This document shows, piece after piece, positions 43,624-53,870 of a stretch of 64,000 nt of DNA. The notes under the pieces are model-generated. The model did no database searches. It saw only the letters and a list, made by a program, of their open reading frames with translations, and was not told the DNA's origin. Position 1 is the stretch's first letter. Each line of letters starts with the position of its first letter. The stretch spans positions 2,418,001 through 2,482,000 of the forward strand of contig JAEVHH010000004.1 of assembly GCA_017607445.1 (NCBI GenBank), in the 5' to 3' direction. The position numbers and the translations under genes are program-made. Origin of the DNA: Histoplasma ohiense (taxonomy: Eukaryota > Ascomycota > Eurotiomycetes > Onygenales > Ajellomycetaceae).

Positions 43624-44434
43624 CTGGTGTGTGTTCAATTCCATGTTCATACATACAGGATACTTGTATTTAGTAAGAGAAACACTATTAAATTCAGATA
43701 CATGTGACTTCACACACAGAAAGTTATATAACTGAGCGAGGGAAATATTAAGGGTTCAAATAGAGGTGGGCAACCAATCGTTCGGGAGGAGAAACTGTCT
43801 GACAGCAAGTCCATTGGGGTTAACGTTTTGTGGCTAGAGGTTGGCAGTATTGTCACGTGATGGGCTTGACATCAAATGGTTTTGGGCAGGCCACTTGACG
43901 GGTGACCATGTACATATCCTGGAACCAGCGTGCGCAAAACTGCGATAAGCCGCCATCGAATATCTAGACATGGTTAAAAGTGACCGCTCTTCCAACGGGG
44001 AAAATGCATGTAGCTTGACCCATATGCTCATCCACTTTTCATTTGCTATCGTTGCCCCTAATTATCCTTATCATGGCACGCGAAGTGTTGAAGCTTTTAA
44101 ATTTTCATCACGATGCAAACGCAATCGTTTTCTTTGAAAAAGGTTGTTTGACACTGTAAATGCTTATTCAGATGGTGTTGAAGCGATGCATTGCCTGATT
44201 GATATATACAAGCCATTTTTCTCTCGCTGCTCTCCACCGCCTATCTACTTTGGATTTATCCCATGTAAAATAACTGCACTTCCCCTGTATATCTTGGGAT
44301 TTGTATTCCTTGAACTCCTGGTTCTGAGCCTTGACTTCACAACGCGGATCCTTAACGGATCTTAGCGATGCAGGATATCCTGAATACCAATAAGGTTAGG
44401 CAAATTATTGTGGTCAGGTTAGCTGTCTGCATCG

Positions 44435-46016
44435 CTATTTTCGCCTTTTCCTTGGCACTCCTTGTTTAGATTTCTTTTCGTTCGGCCGCAAATTTCCTAA
44501 GTCATCATTCCGCGAAGTAGGAAGAGGCTCACACTCCTCTTCTAATTGAGATGTAAAGCTCGAGCCCAGGCCAACAGCTCCAATTTCCTGAGAAAGCCCA
44601 GTAGTCGCTTCCGAGAGGCTCTGTTCAGACTGCTGTAGTTCCTCAGGCTTAAATTCTGGTAACTCGTCAATTGCCGCGCATAGTTTCTTAAAATGTGAAG
44701 GTGCCCAGTCACCGTAGACACTAACAATAAACCTGTAGCATGTCCACTTCTCCTTGCCGTCCAGAGCGGTGAAATCGAACTTGTGAATGGTATGACGATA
44801 GTAGGTGGTCTCCTCCCCATCAATCATGGGATAGTGACCATATATCCTCACAGAACAGTGGTCATGCGACACAGAAAATCCTTGCACCTCCTGATGTAGC
44901 TCCTTCTCACGTTTTACCAATCTAAAGAGCTTGACAATGCCCCTTACTGAAAGAGTCATACTGTGAGCATTTTGTCGATCTGCCGTGTCGAGTGCCGCCT
45001 TTCCACACTTCACTTCAGAAGTCAAAAACGGAAAATACATGTAGCCCGTACCCAGGAAGAAAGAAGTATCGCCGATTTCACCGACAAACGGTGCAAGCTT
45101 TTTGAGATGGCCTTCAGTGAAGGATTGCCGTGCAAAACCCACAGCACGGCCGGGCCGTGGCCGAGGTAGTCGGAATCGTTGAAGTTGACCGGATTGTGGA
45201 AGTCGCTGGACATCATCAAGCGGAATCGAACTATCCCAACCTTCATTAAAACTTTCGATGAACCGTGGGAATTTGACATTATGAGAATAAATTGTGTCTT
45301 CGGCAAAAGGAACAATCAATTCTGTAATGAGAATGGAGACGCCAGTTTCGTTCTTTCTTTGTACCCTCCGACACGTTGATTCGAATACATCATCGTCGAA
45401 CCTGGTACCTCTAGGAACTTTGGGAGTATTCTCCAGCAGTTGCCGACAGAGTGTCCTGCTCTCGTAACTGATGCCATCCTCATGCTCATACAGGAAGCTT
45501 CTTTTGGTTTCCAGAAATAATTCGCAATTCTTATCACAGTAAGGGCTACTTTTCGCTCCTCGTGAACTAGATTCGCTCGCTACGCTCAAACTCGCACTGG
45601 ATTTTGTTCGACGAAGGGACAAGGTTTTCGGTCGTGCAAGGAAGGATTCCATTGAGTCGCATTCCAATGACTGCTTGGGCCACCGATAGTTATGCAGTAG
45701 CCAATATTTGACGCAGCTGTCAGTTCGAAGTCGCTTGTTCGATAGGTGCGTCAGAGGGTAATTGGTTTCGTTTCGTCTCCCGTCTCCTGCTTTCTCATCT
45801 GGAGGTGAATGACCGACCCGCCGCCGCTTTCGAAACCGCTCGAGTGGGCGCTGAAGTGGCTCAACCTGCTTACGCTTCCGGTTATGTTCATGCAAGAGCT
45901 ATTCTGCAAAGTTAGCTTCTTCTTGAGAAACCTGGCATGCTATGGCTGTCGTACAGTACCTCCGGGCCGATTCGTGGTCGGCGGGGATAAGACTCTTTGC
46001 TCGATGTCACACTCAT
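44435..46016 (-). CDS. DUF7924-type protein, possible PD-(D/E)XK-like fold
   Basis: Two exons (46016-45960, 45898-44435) with a 61-bp intron give 506 residues. The short first exon encodes MSVTSSKESYPRRPRIGPE and joins to LLHEHNRKRKQ; without it the frame has no early ATG. The N-terminal 60 residues are Arg/Lys-rich. The C-terminal domain follows the fungal DUF7924 pattern: FPFLTSEVKCGKAALDTADR, QNAHSMTLSVRGIVKLFRLV, FSVSHDHCSVRIYGHYPMID and YYRHTIHKFDFTALDGKEKW. Glu-x-Lys in SEVKCG, followed by a helix with DRQN, resembles the core of a PD-(D/E)XK nuclease, but activity is inference. From memory, the family is multi-copy in dimorphic Onygenales. Here it sits between two LTR-like repeat copies. 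The C-terminus is Lys/Arg-rich (KKSKQGVPRKRRK), probably a nuclear signal. Confidence 0.85.
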
Positions 46017-47113
46017 CGGCTTGGTGTGTATTGCAAAGGCGTGTGATCCTTCGGCTAAGAGGATGTGGCCGTCCGTACCGATGTTTACCTGTCGATTAAT
46101 TATCAGTGAGAAGTAGGCCGGCGCGAATCACGACTCTCACCGTGGAGCTCTTTCTTTCCTCTGCACACGTGTTGCCTTTTGGGCCACGAAGCCATTTATA
46201 TCGGTGGTGTATTAATAAAACAGACTACGAAGCCTGCAAGAAGAGTGACTCGATAGCACTGCGACAAAGATTGAAATAGTCCACTGGCAACGACAGCAGC
46301 GGAGATGGCTGCATTTCCAGGATGACTCACATATGCTTCAATGTGGCCGAGGAGAATCCATTCCAGCCAAAGATGATGATCATGTGATTTTGGTGACCAG
46401 CCAATGAGAGGCAAGCAACAGGAAGAACAGGGGCTTGATTGCTGCTCAATATGTGTGGAGCTAATCCAAACTAATTTGGTTGCCTGCGCGAATCACATGG
46501 TTACTGTTTTACTGGACCAAAAGGTAAGGCGGAATTTTTGGGGTCTGAACGCTCTATTTGAGGTTGAATGGGTTGTGGTGAAGACCGTGCAGACTGCCTG
46601 ATGCATTGGTGCCCAACAATATTGCAGACTAGGATTTCCATATGGACTATCTTTAACCCGATCCCGCGGATGAAGATAATTTCCGTATCACATGACCATA
46701 CTGTCATCGATCGAGCGGTAGAATTCAACGAAGGTGGCAGATTCCGAAATAATCATCCATCCAAGGGTCAAACTACTAGGGAGGGTGAGAGCTTGCTGGG
46801 GGGGGTTACGCAGAGCTGCAGCAGATGTTACCGAAATCCGTTAGCGGGGAGAAGAGCATGTAGTTTTGTTGTTCGACGGAACCTTAGAGGTATAACATAG
46901 TCTTACTATACGTCTGGCAGATGATATGAATTCTATTGCTTAAGTATTGTCCAAGAAAGAATATCCCGTGTATTGTAGTCAATGAAGGGGGAAAAACATC
47001 AAATAGGATTCCCCCTCATATCTATTGGTAGCTCTTTGCCTGAGCCAAGGCGTTTCGAAATGCGTCGATCCATCGGACCAAACTTGGCCTCGTGGATTCG
47101 ACCAAAATTGGTA
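46017..47113. other. Intergenic, upstream of DUF7924 gene
   Basis: About 1.1 kb. Only short ORFs without signature occur on either strand. It is the upstream region of the DUF7924 gene and the 3' region of the next minus-strand gene. Confidence 0.5.
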
Positions 47114-47850
47114 CTACCATCCCACTGCCTGCTTATCTGAACAATGATCAAGAACATCATTATTGACCTCTAGGTATCCTGTCATCATGGATATCCAGGA
47201 TCTCAATGACTCACCCCACGCAGAATAACCTGACTCTGTTTCTTCATCAATCGCAGCCATAACAAAGCTTTCAACCAGTGCCTGTTCTAGCGGATATCGT
47301 AAATTTTTGTAGGTATTAAATTGTTTTGTGGTCGCAGCATATGTGATGTTGTTCGGAGGGTGAGAAATCTCTCCTAGGGGAATGTGCGTAAAGGAATTTG
47401 GAAACAGGTACACCTGCAAACCCTTTTCTGCTGGATCATCTTGTGGATAATCAAATACTGCACAAGAACAATCAAGGCGTTTGTAGCCAGCATTTATTTC
47501 CTCCAACATCTGTTGTGGATTTGGATGGCTCTCCATGACCTCTAGAGGAGGAGTGCGATTTGGAATGCTTCGGGCGAATCCCGCGTTCTCGAGCTTTTCA
47601 ATGGCGACTGTGTAGTCATCGTCCTGCACAACAACCATGGTGGCCTGCAGGGAATGGAAAATGGTTAGCAGGAACAAGGAAGGGTGAGTGATTTGTTATT
47701 AAAGGTACGCATTCTCACCCCACAGACAATAGGGACGCCCAGATACCACATTGCGAGCGATCCCCAAGGAATTACAGTGAGAGGTTGAAGTATTGTGCTG
47801 AGTCTTGTTGAGAGCCTGTCTGGCTCAGTCTGTCTCGGGCGCCTAAACAT
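47114..47850 (-). CDS. Small hypothetical protein, nucleotidyltransferase-fold-like
   Basis: Two exons (47850-47719, 47644-47114) joined in phase 0 give 220 residues. I do not recognise a named family. The N-terminal half reads VIPWGSLAMWYLGVPIVCG and then MVVVQDDDYTVAIEKLENAG. A Gly-Ser turn before a helix, then a hydrophobic strand, acidic residues and a helix ending in AGF, is the layout of the minimal nucleotidyltransferase fold. Next come NRTPPLEVMESHPNPQQML and LQVYLFPNSFTHIPLGEI. The C-terminal half is mostly helical, with RYPLEQALVESFVMAAIDEE. The second exon begins GCCACCATGG and could be misread as an independent start. Proteins of this pattern recur in Eurotiomycetes, to my knowledge without known function. 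The catalytic assignment is inference only. Confidence 0.7.
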
Positions 47851-48165
47851 GACTGCCGTAGGATATGCAACCTGGGTCTGTCTCAAGGAGTTGAACGTTT
47901 CTCGCGCAGCACGAAAAGGTAGACGATCAAGGGGTAAGAGGGATGGCAGATTTGTAAGCGGTTTGCGCTGTCCCGCAAGTAAATGCACCGTACCTGCCGA
48001 CCAAGCTGGGAACGGGAAGCTGGCCTTTCCCCGCAGTCGTGCACCTTGACACTGCTCAATTAGTAATAACATAATCGATAACTAAGCGAGCGAACCAATA
48101 ACGTATTTCACTGGGTACTACGGCTAGAAACAAGCCTTGAGGCAAAACTGTTAGGCCACTGGGGC

Positions 48166-48245
48166 AAAAGAGCTCTCTCACACCAGCACCATGCTGGTAG
48201 TAGAGGGGACGAACCAATCCAAACCCCCCAACAAAAACGATCCTC
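48166..48245 (+). repeat. Short dispersed repeat, copy 1
   Basis: About 75 bp, starting AAAAGAGCTC and continuing through CACCATGCTGGTAGTAGAGG and GGACGAACCAATCC to CCAAC. It aligns with 55977-56053. The two copies share the GAGCTC start, the CCATG-TGGTAG centre and the CCAATCC end with scattered substitutions and small gaps. Confidence 0.65.
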
Positions 48246-48316
48246 AAGGACTCTTATGTAAGCTTACAGCTTCACAGGGCCTTAGACAGTTAGGTCCTCA
48301 AGGATTACTAGCTCTT

Positions 48317-48750
48317 TAACATTCTTCTGCTCTGTGCTTCACTGTGGGGCAGCTTCTGATATTCTTTCATCTTGATCTCTCTTCTATAAGAACTCTCTTT
48401 GTACAATCTTTTCTTCTGATCTCTTTTCTCTTTCTTTCTTTAATCAATTCATAATCTGTATTTAGAATAGTGCTAGATTGTTAATCGAAGTACATCTGTT
48501 ACAAGAATAGTGCTAGATTGTTAATCAAAGTTTGCCCGTTACAGTGGAAGAACATTAAGAGTTATGTGGAAGAATTGTTAGAACTATATGAGTGTGAAGT
48601 GTGAGGTGGAAGAGCATCAAGGGTTATGTGGAAGAATTGTTAGAGACTACACAAGCACGGAGCGTGGAGTGTGAGGCGGACAGAGATGAGTGGGTGCAGG
48701 AGGGGAGTTGAGTGTGTAAGTTAACTACTAACAGATGCTAACCCATCACA
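48317..48750. mobile_element. LTR-like repeat, copy B, head-to-head rearranged
   Basis: Positions 48317-48540 match the right half of copy A on the plus strand: a TATA-like CTATAAGAACTCTC near 48391 and a pyrimidine stretch, with a direct duplication of AGAATAGTGCTAGATTGTTA near the end. From 48541 the strand flips: 48541-48750 is the reverse complement of the left half of copy A, including about two of the tandem units, and ends TGTGATGGGTTAGC when read on the minus strand. The two halves therefore face away from their normal order across a sharp junction near 48541. Confidence 0.65.
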
Positions 48751-50675
48751 GCTACACAGTATTATCATCAGATTCAATTTATCAACAGAGACATAAAGCA
48801 GAAAGATAGAATATCTGCTCAGTCCACCTCACAAAAACATCAACTCTGAGTTAACATTTCATCAGACAAAACATCAGTGAGCCTTTCAGATTGATCATTC
48901 ACATCAGACTTTCCATTATACAAGCATAAAACTGAGATGCAAGAATGCATTGAGTAGACTAGACTTCTGCAGTGAATCACATATTGTGAGCCTGGGAACT
49001 CTCCACAAGATCCTTGGCAATTGTGTGTGCTCTGACATAATTCTCCTGGCCCCGGATCGACTGACCTTCACAATCACGTGATTCACATTCAGAACACCCC
49101 AAAATAGCCAGACAACAATAACAATAATATAATCAATTTGATCGCAAACACGATATAATTTGAATTTAGAATAATATTTATTCAAACTGACTGGAAGGGA
49201 TAAGTTGCCATGAGGCTCAAGAACAGTACGCCGTAGATCAAGCCTGGGCGTCAACTGTGACAAAGGCTCCGCAACTGTCGAGATGGCTCATAGGTCGCAA
49301 TCAACGCCCTAAACTCGGCTGGAATTCGCAACGTTGCCCTGTTATTATGGACGCCAACGCGACAAGCTTCACCGTGCCGGGGCTCGAAGATGGTCCGGGC
49401 AACCACCAGCAGCATCGACCCTTTGAGACACCGTCTCGCCTGGGTGTCCGACCACTCAGCATTGCGGCATCCCATTGACCACGGCATATGGCGTGCCCAC
49501 CTGTCGTTTGCTATGATGTTTTTGTGTGGCACAAGTCCTGCACGTCGCCCGAGACAGGTCCAGTCGTCTCATGTGTCGTGGGCAAGGAGGGCGATGCGTC
49601 CCAGCCCAGTCAGATTCGGGCGTTTGACGGCCGGAGCTGATTGCTCGACACATACAACGTGGAGCGGGTTTCCCTGACACTCATCGCCTTCACAGGCTCA
49701 AGTCGAGAATGGCCAGACCAAGTGACAAATGATGTTCCGTCCATGTCACTTTCGCCCACTTGGGAGTGTCTTTGCCTTTCTGCAGTTTCCATTACAACGG
49801 CACGCCCGGTTGGTGATTATCTGTCAACATTCCAATTGTAGGCACAACGATGTCATCTCTGCTGCAAGATGGGGGCGATTCGAAACGAGGACATCATCAG
49901 GGATCCCATCACATCCATACAGCTCTCCTATCGTTCGCCTCCTTTCCGTAACTGCTTTGGGAATGGAGTCTGGGGAAACGCCCTTTTATCTTACTGGAAC
50001 GTGCGGAAGCTTTCTGGGCAGGGTGCTTTACGCCTCCTGTGTCCTAGTGATGCACTGCATTGCCCATCTCTCCTCCCCTTGCGCAGCTTTTACGGCATTC
50101 TACTGGCCAGCAGTGGAAATGGCAGGATCTAATCCATCAACGTTATTGAAGCCCAACAGGAGTTGGTATCAAATTTTTTTTTAGCAATCAATGCCTGACC
50201 ATCATATTCGAGATCAGCGCTTCTGGGTCTATAAATGCTACTTATGGCCATCTCTGGTACGGCTTCTGGAATATCCGTTCGTTATACAAGCCGCCTCGAC
50301 GCTAATTGCCCTCCACCTTAACTTTCCTCGATATAGCCATAATCCCCATTCCACGGTTCTCCATGCTGGATATTCCGCAATTGCCTTTCTGCTTGGATTT
50401 AGCCACTATCTGGATATATAAAGCCTGGCGTGAATTTTCTTTTTTTGTTACCGTTACCTTTGCGTGTGAGTTACGTGAGCCGCCGGATTTCCAAGGTCAT
50501 GTCTGATCTGAAGGATAGTTATAGGAAACAAGCCAGCCCCTTGGATATTGCCATCGCCATGAATGGATGCATCGTGACAATTATTACACTTGATATATAA
50601 TCTCAATTTCTTATATATCAGCTACCTTTGATCTGTGGGCTTTTCTTCATCTTTTCCACAGAGATATAATATATC

Positions 50676-52997
50676 ATGTCCTCCACGGTTTCCCTAGGCC
50701 GACCCTGGCCTCCCTCTCCCAGTGTTGAGGATGAATGCGAATCCCTCTCCCGCGAAATCCTAGACCCATCGGTCTTGAACATAATGTTGAATAATGATAC
50801 CGTCGTCCCGAAGGGAACTGTAGATCAGTATCCCCTCATCCTCCCCTCTAACATCGTTACTCCATGCTCAACACCAACGGACACATGTGGAAGTCCCATC
50901 GACCCGAAATCCGCATGCAAATCACCCAACGGAAATATCGACCTTGCAATTGCTCAATCTCTTCCCAATACCAGTCGAGCTTCTGGTAGAGAACATGGGT
51001 CGAGTGTCTCTACTCCGCCTTCCTTTCATCATCAGACATCCAAACCCAATAATGTGCCATCGGAATTGCCCATCTATCACGAATCAAATATATCTTCGGG
51101 GATTCCAGATGTTCTTCAGCCTCATGGATGGTCAGTCATCAACCCGGCTGACTCACTTCACCAAAAGCCAGGCCTAAACAGACACTTCTTTGAAGGGGAT
51201 GAAAAACTTGCCTTCCGCGGAACAACAGTCAACGGAGCGGAATGGCACAGTGATGATGAATTACGGACGTCTCACGGTGCCATAAACGGTCGGGAGACCC
51301 TAAGCAACACCGTCCCGATCAAGAAAACGAAAAGAGTGAATTTTCAGCTTCCCGATGAGCCTCCTGAGGAAAGAGTGTCACTGGAGGCCGAGCTTCCCCT
51401 GGAGCATGAGTTTGAGCTTCTTGACGGACCCTCAACGGAAGTTTATACTTCCCGCGGTTCAAGTATGTATTATGAAGATGAATTGCCCATGGATAACTAC
51501 GACCCCACCTTCATTACGTATAGGCAAGATTACACCTACCTTGCCCATCCTCAGCCACTAAAACTCAACTGCAACTATGGCGGAACACGCAGCAGAGTTT
51601 CTGATTCTGGATCTCCTGTTTCCTCACCACTCAAACTGACTTCACGACCCCCAAGTCAGTCGCCAAGACAACATACTCCCAGCCCTACAGGTTCCCGCCT
51701 AAGTCCAATTTCTCGTGTTGCCTTAGATAAGACCAAGAAAATAATGCCTATCACGAATAAAGATTCCAGAGCCAGCACGAATTCTTCTCCAGTTAGACGC
51801 AAAGGGCCTTTCCTATCACCCCCTTTATTGCCATCAGGCTATGAGATAATTGTTAGAAGAGGTAGCGACAAACAATCCCACCGGAATAGCATTCCAGCAA
51901 TGACTCCATCTCATCTCCTATCCAGATCACGAAGCACAACAATTCCCTCACAGGTACTAGTGCGCCGTCATCAAACCATCGCGGCCGCTCCCCCTGTCAT
52001 TGCACTTGCCCCTTGCCCCCGATCCATTCCCATGGCTGGCCATCAGGACTGGTACACCATCAAGGGCATGACGCACTTGGACATCTGCCCTTGTTGCATG
52101 CGCCAAATTGGTGGCTCCCGGTTCCGTGAGCTCTTTATTCCCAGCCTTCCTAAAGCTCGCAGTGAGAATGTTCGCTGTGCCCTCAGCCAGCCATGGGCAC
52201 GCCTCGCATGGGTCCAGACAATGAAACTACAACTCAACAACCTTGAGCTGCTCCAGCGAATTACCCTTCCCCCAAAGGGAAGCCGCGCATGCAGCGGTCG
52301 TAACCCCTCAGTACAGTCTTGGTTCCGTCTTGCGGACCCTGAAACAAGCCGCAATGTCACTGATTTCAACGCCTGCTCCGCATGCTTCCGCAACTTGCAA
52401 ATTCTCATGCCCTCGCTACGTGACGCCTTCCGTGCCGGCCCACTCGTCCAAGAGCGCATTTGTGACCTCCGCATCGACAGCCCACGTTTCGTTAGATACC
52501 TCGACCTTCTAGATGAGGCTGCAACACGCAGTTACTCCGCCCCCCGGGGCCGATTGGACATGCGCGAATTTGTCAGATATTCTCGACGCAAGAGCAGCAT
52601 CCCAGATTGCCCTCGGGATCACTTTGCTACGGGACCATGGCATTATATCCCTGAGCTACCGGAATTTACCATCTGCGAGGACTGTTATGACGATGTTGTC
52701 TACGATCGTTCTCACACCGGTATTGGCAAAATGGTTTCGCGGACCCCACAGCCGGTCCCTGGGCGCAGGGATCAGCAATACACATGCCAGCTGTATAGCC
52801 CGCGTATGAGAATGGTGTTCCGGGAAGCTGTGCAGACTGGAGACTTCAAATATTTGGCCACAGCTGCGTTGCGCAGATATGAAGCGGAGAATTTGTTCCG
52901 AGAACGAAAGCGGGCGTTGTTGGATGATGTGGCAAGGGGCTATGATAAGGATGCGGAGTTGAGGTGGAATGCGGAAGATTGGAGGAGATGCGAATAG
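50676..52997 (+). CDS. Fungal Cys-rich 'nuclear matrix'-type protein
   Basis: Intronless ORF of 773 residues, starting ATGTCCTCC after a pyrimidine-rich leader. It matches a filamentous-fungal family usually labelled Ser/Arg-related nuclear matrix protein; no experimental function is known to me. The first 440 residues are Ser/Pro/Thr-rich and probably disordered. The conserved C-terminal part starts GHQDWYTIKGMTHLDICPCC. It has three Cys pairs: CPCC (52087-52098), NACSACF (about 52369-52389) and ICEDCY (52671-52688). It also has PWARLAWVQTMKLQLNNLEL, QSWFRLADPETSRNVTDFNA and a helical RRYEAENLFRERKRALLDDV tail. The Cys pairs suggest zinc binding. I see no classical SR repeats, so the label is doubtful. 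It is convergent with CLP1. Confidence 0.88.
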   Translation: MSSTVSLGRPWPPSPSVEDECESLSREILDPSVLNIMLNNDTVVPKGTVDQYPLILPSNIVTPCSTPTDTCGSPIDPKSACKSPNGNIDLAIAQSLPNTSRASGREHGSSVSTPPSFHHQTSKPNNVPSELPIYHESNISSGIPDVLQPHGWSVINPADSLHQKPGLNRHFFEGDEKLAFRGTTVNGAEWHSDDELRTSHGAINGRETLSNTVPIKKTKRVNFQLPDEPPEERVSLEAELPLEHEFELLDGPSTEVYTSRGSSMYYEDELPMDNYDPTFITYRQDYTYLAHPQPLKLNCNYGGTRSRVSDSGSPVSSPLKLTSRPPSQSPRQHTPSPTGSRLSPISRVALDKTKKIMPITNKDSRASTNSSPVRRKGPFLSPPLLPSGYEIIVRRGSDKQSHRNSIPAMTPSHLLSRSRSTTIPSQVLVRRHQTIAAAPPVIALAPCPRSIPMAGHQDWYTIKGMTHLDICPCCMRQIGGSRFRELFIPSLPKARSENVRCALSQPWARLAWVQTMKLQLNNLELLQRITLPPKGSRACSGRNPSVQSWFRLADPETSRNVTDFNACSACFRNLQILMPSLRDAFRAGPLVQERICDLRIDSPRFVRYLDLLDEAATRSYSAPRGRLDMREFVRYSRRKSSIPDCPRDHFATGPWHYIPELPEFTICEDCYDDVVYDRSHTGIGKMVSRTPQPVPGRRDQQYTCQLYSPRMRMVFREAVQTGDFKYLATAALRRYEAENLFRERKRALLDDVARGYDKDAELRWNAEDWRRCE

Positions 52998-53870
52998 CAT
53001 TGTTTTTAAACTTCGTCCAAGGCTGATCTCTCTCTTTCTGCTGTCCTTTTTCCCCATGCCTTTTTTTCTGTTTTGCATGGATAAGTTCCTAGTTCCTTTT
53101 CTTTCTTGTCGGCATTCCTCTATTTCATGATCACTGCTTTTTTTCTTTTTCATTTCATTTCTTGCATCTTCAAGGGCTGTCATTCCCAATGTTCTTTTAT
53201 ATTTTTTTTCGCATATCCGGGCATAAATTTTTTTTTTTTTTTCATCCTATATCTGTACCATCTTGAACTCGGTCATTCCCGCATTTCCTTATTTGTATAT
53301 TTTCAACCCTACATCAACCAGTCGTTCGATACCTCCCTTATATTGATATCAAGATCTGCACTACCCTTTCATCAATTTGCCTTCCCCTCATCATTTGTCC
53401 TTACCATTTCCTGGACTGTCGGTCTCCTTGCTTCCATATCTGTCTCTGTCTCTTTGGGGCCTTTTGACCCAGTCTACCTCCAGCACAATCAACAAGCTTG
53501 TATAGTAATACTAATAATAATAATAACAAAAAAAAGTAATAATTTACAATAATAAAACTTATTATTTCCCCTCTTATTCCTCAGCTTAAGATTGAAAAAT
53601 TAAGAAGCGGGTATATAATTTGTCCTTATCGCCGCTGTATCCCCACAAAGCAACGACAAGAAAAAAGAGCTCTAACTAGTTCATTTATCATTATGTATTT
53701 TTACTTACATTCTCCCTTACACATCCTTCCCATCAACCTTGGCGCCACCTACCAGCAGTAGATAAAGAAATGCCTGTGAAAAACCGGTTCCCATAAAAAA
53801 TCTTTTCTCTTCCCATTCCCTTCCCTTCCTTCTTCCGCTCCTGGGGCCTAAAAACCAAAACTCCCCCAAA
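52998..53870. other. Intergenic, convergent 3' regions
   Basis: About 870 bp between convergent stop codons. It is strongly T/C-rich on the plus strand, with a T-run of about 16 at 53228-53242 and an AATAAT-type run at 53505-53530. The 148-codon ORF at 53106-53552 is a Phe/Ser/Ile-rich artefact of this composition. Confidence 0.5.

Larger units (their letters stand above)
42637..44434. other. Repeat-bearing intergenic region, convergent arb1 / DUF7924 gene
   Basis: About 1.8 kb between convergent stop codons. It begins with a 32-nt T-run (42646-42677), then holds the LTR-like element with tandem units and the hairpins, both annotated separately. From 43700 to 44430 I see only short ORFs without signature. 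Confidence 0.6.
47851..50675. other. Gene-poor repeat region
   Basis: About 2.8 kb. It holds a short dispersed repeat (48166-48245) and the rearranged LTR-like copy B (48317-48750), and then no recognisable gene up to 50675. The part at 49230-49700 is clearly GC-richer than its flanks and opens overlapping ORFs on both strands without signature. It may be decayed coding DNA. The last 500 bp form the promoter of the plus-strand gene. Confidence 0.5.

Noticed and set aside
44144..44365. 73-codon hydrophobic plus-strand ORF
   Set aside because: Not preceded by plausible exons and not conserved-looking; convergent 3' region between arb1 and the DUF7924 gene.
49230..49700. GC-rich block with ORFs on both strands
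   Set aside because: No frame shows a family motif and stops occur soon in each; possibly decayed coding DNA but not callable.
53106..53552. 148-codon Phe/Ile/Ser-rich ORF after the nuclear-matrix-type gene
   Set aside because: Lies in a T/C-rich 3' region, no signature, no reasonable start context.
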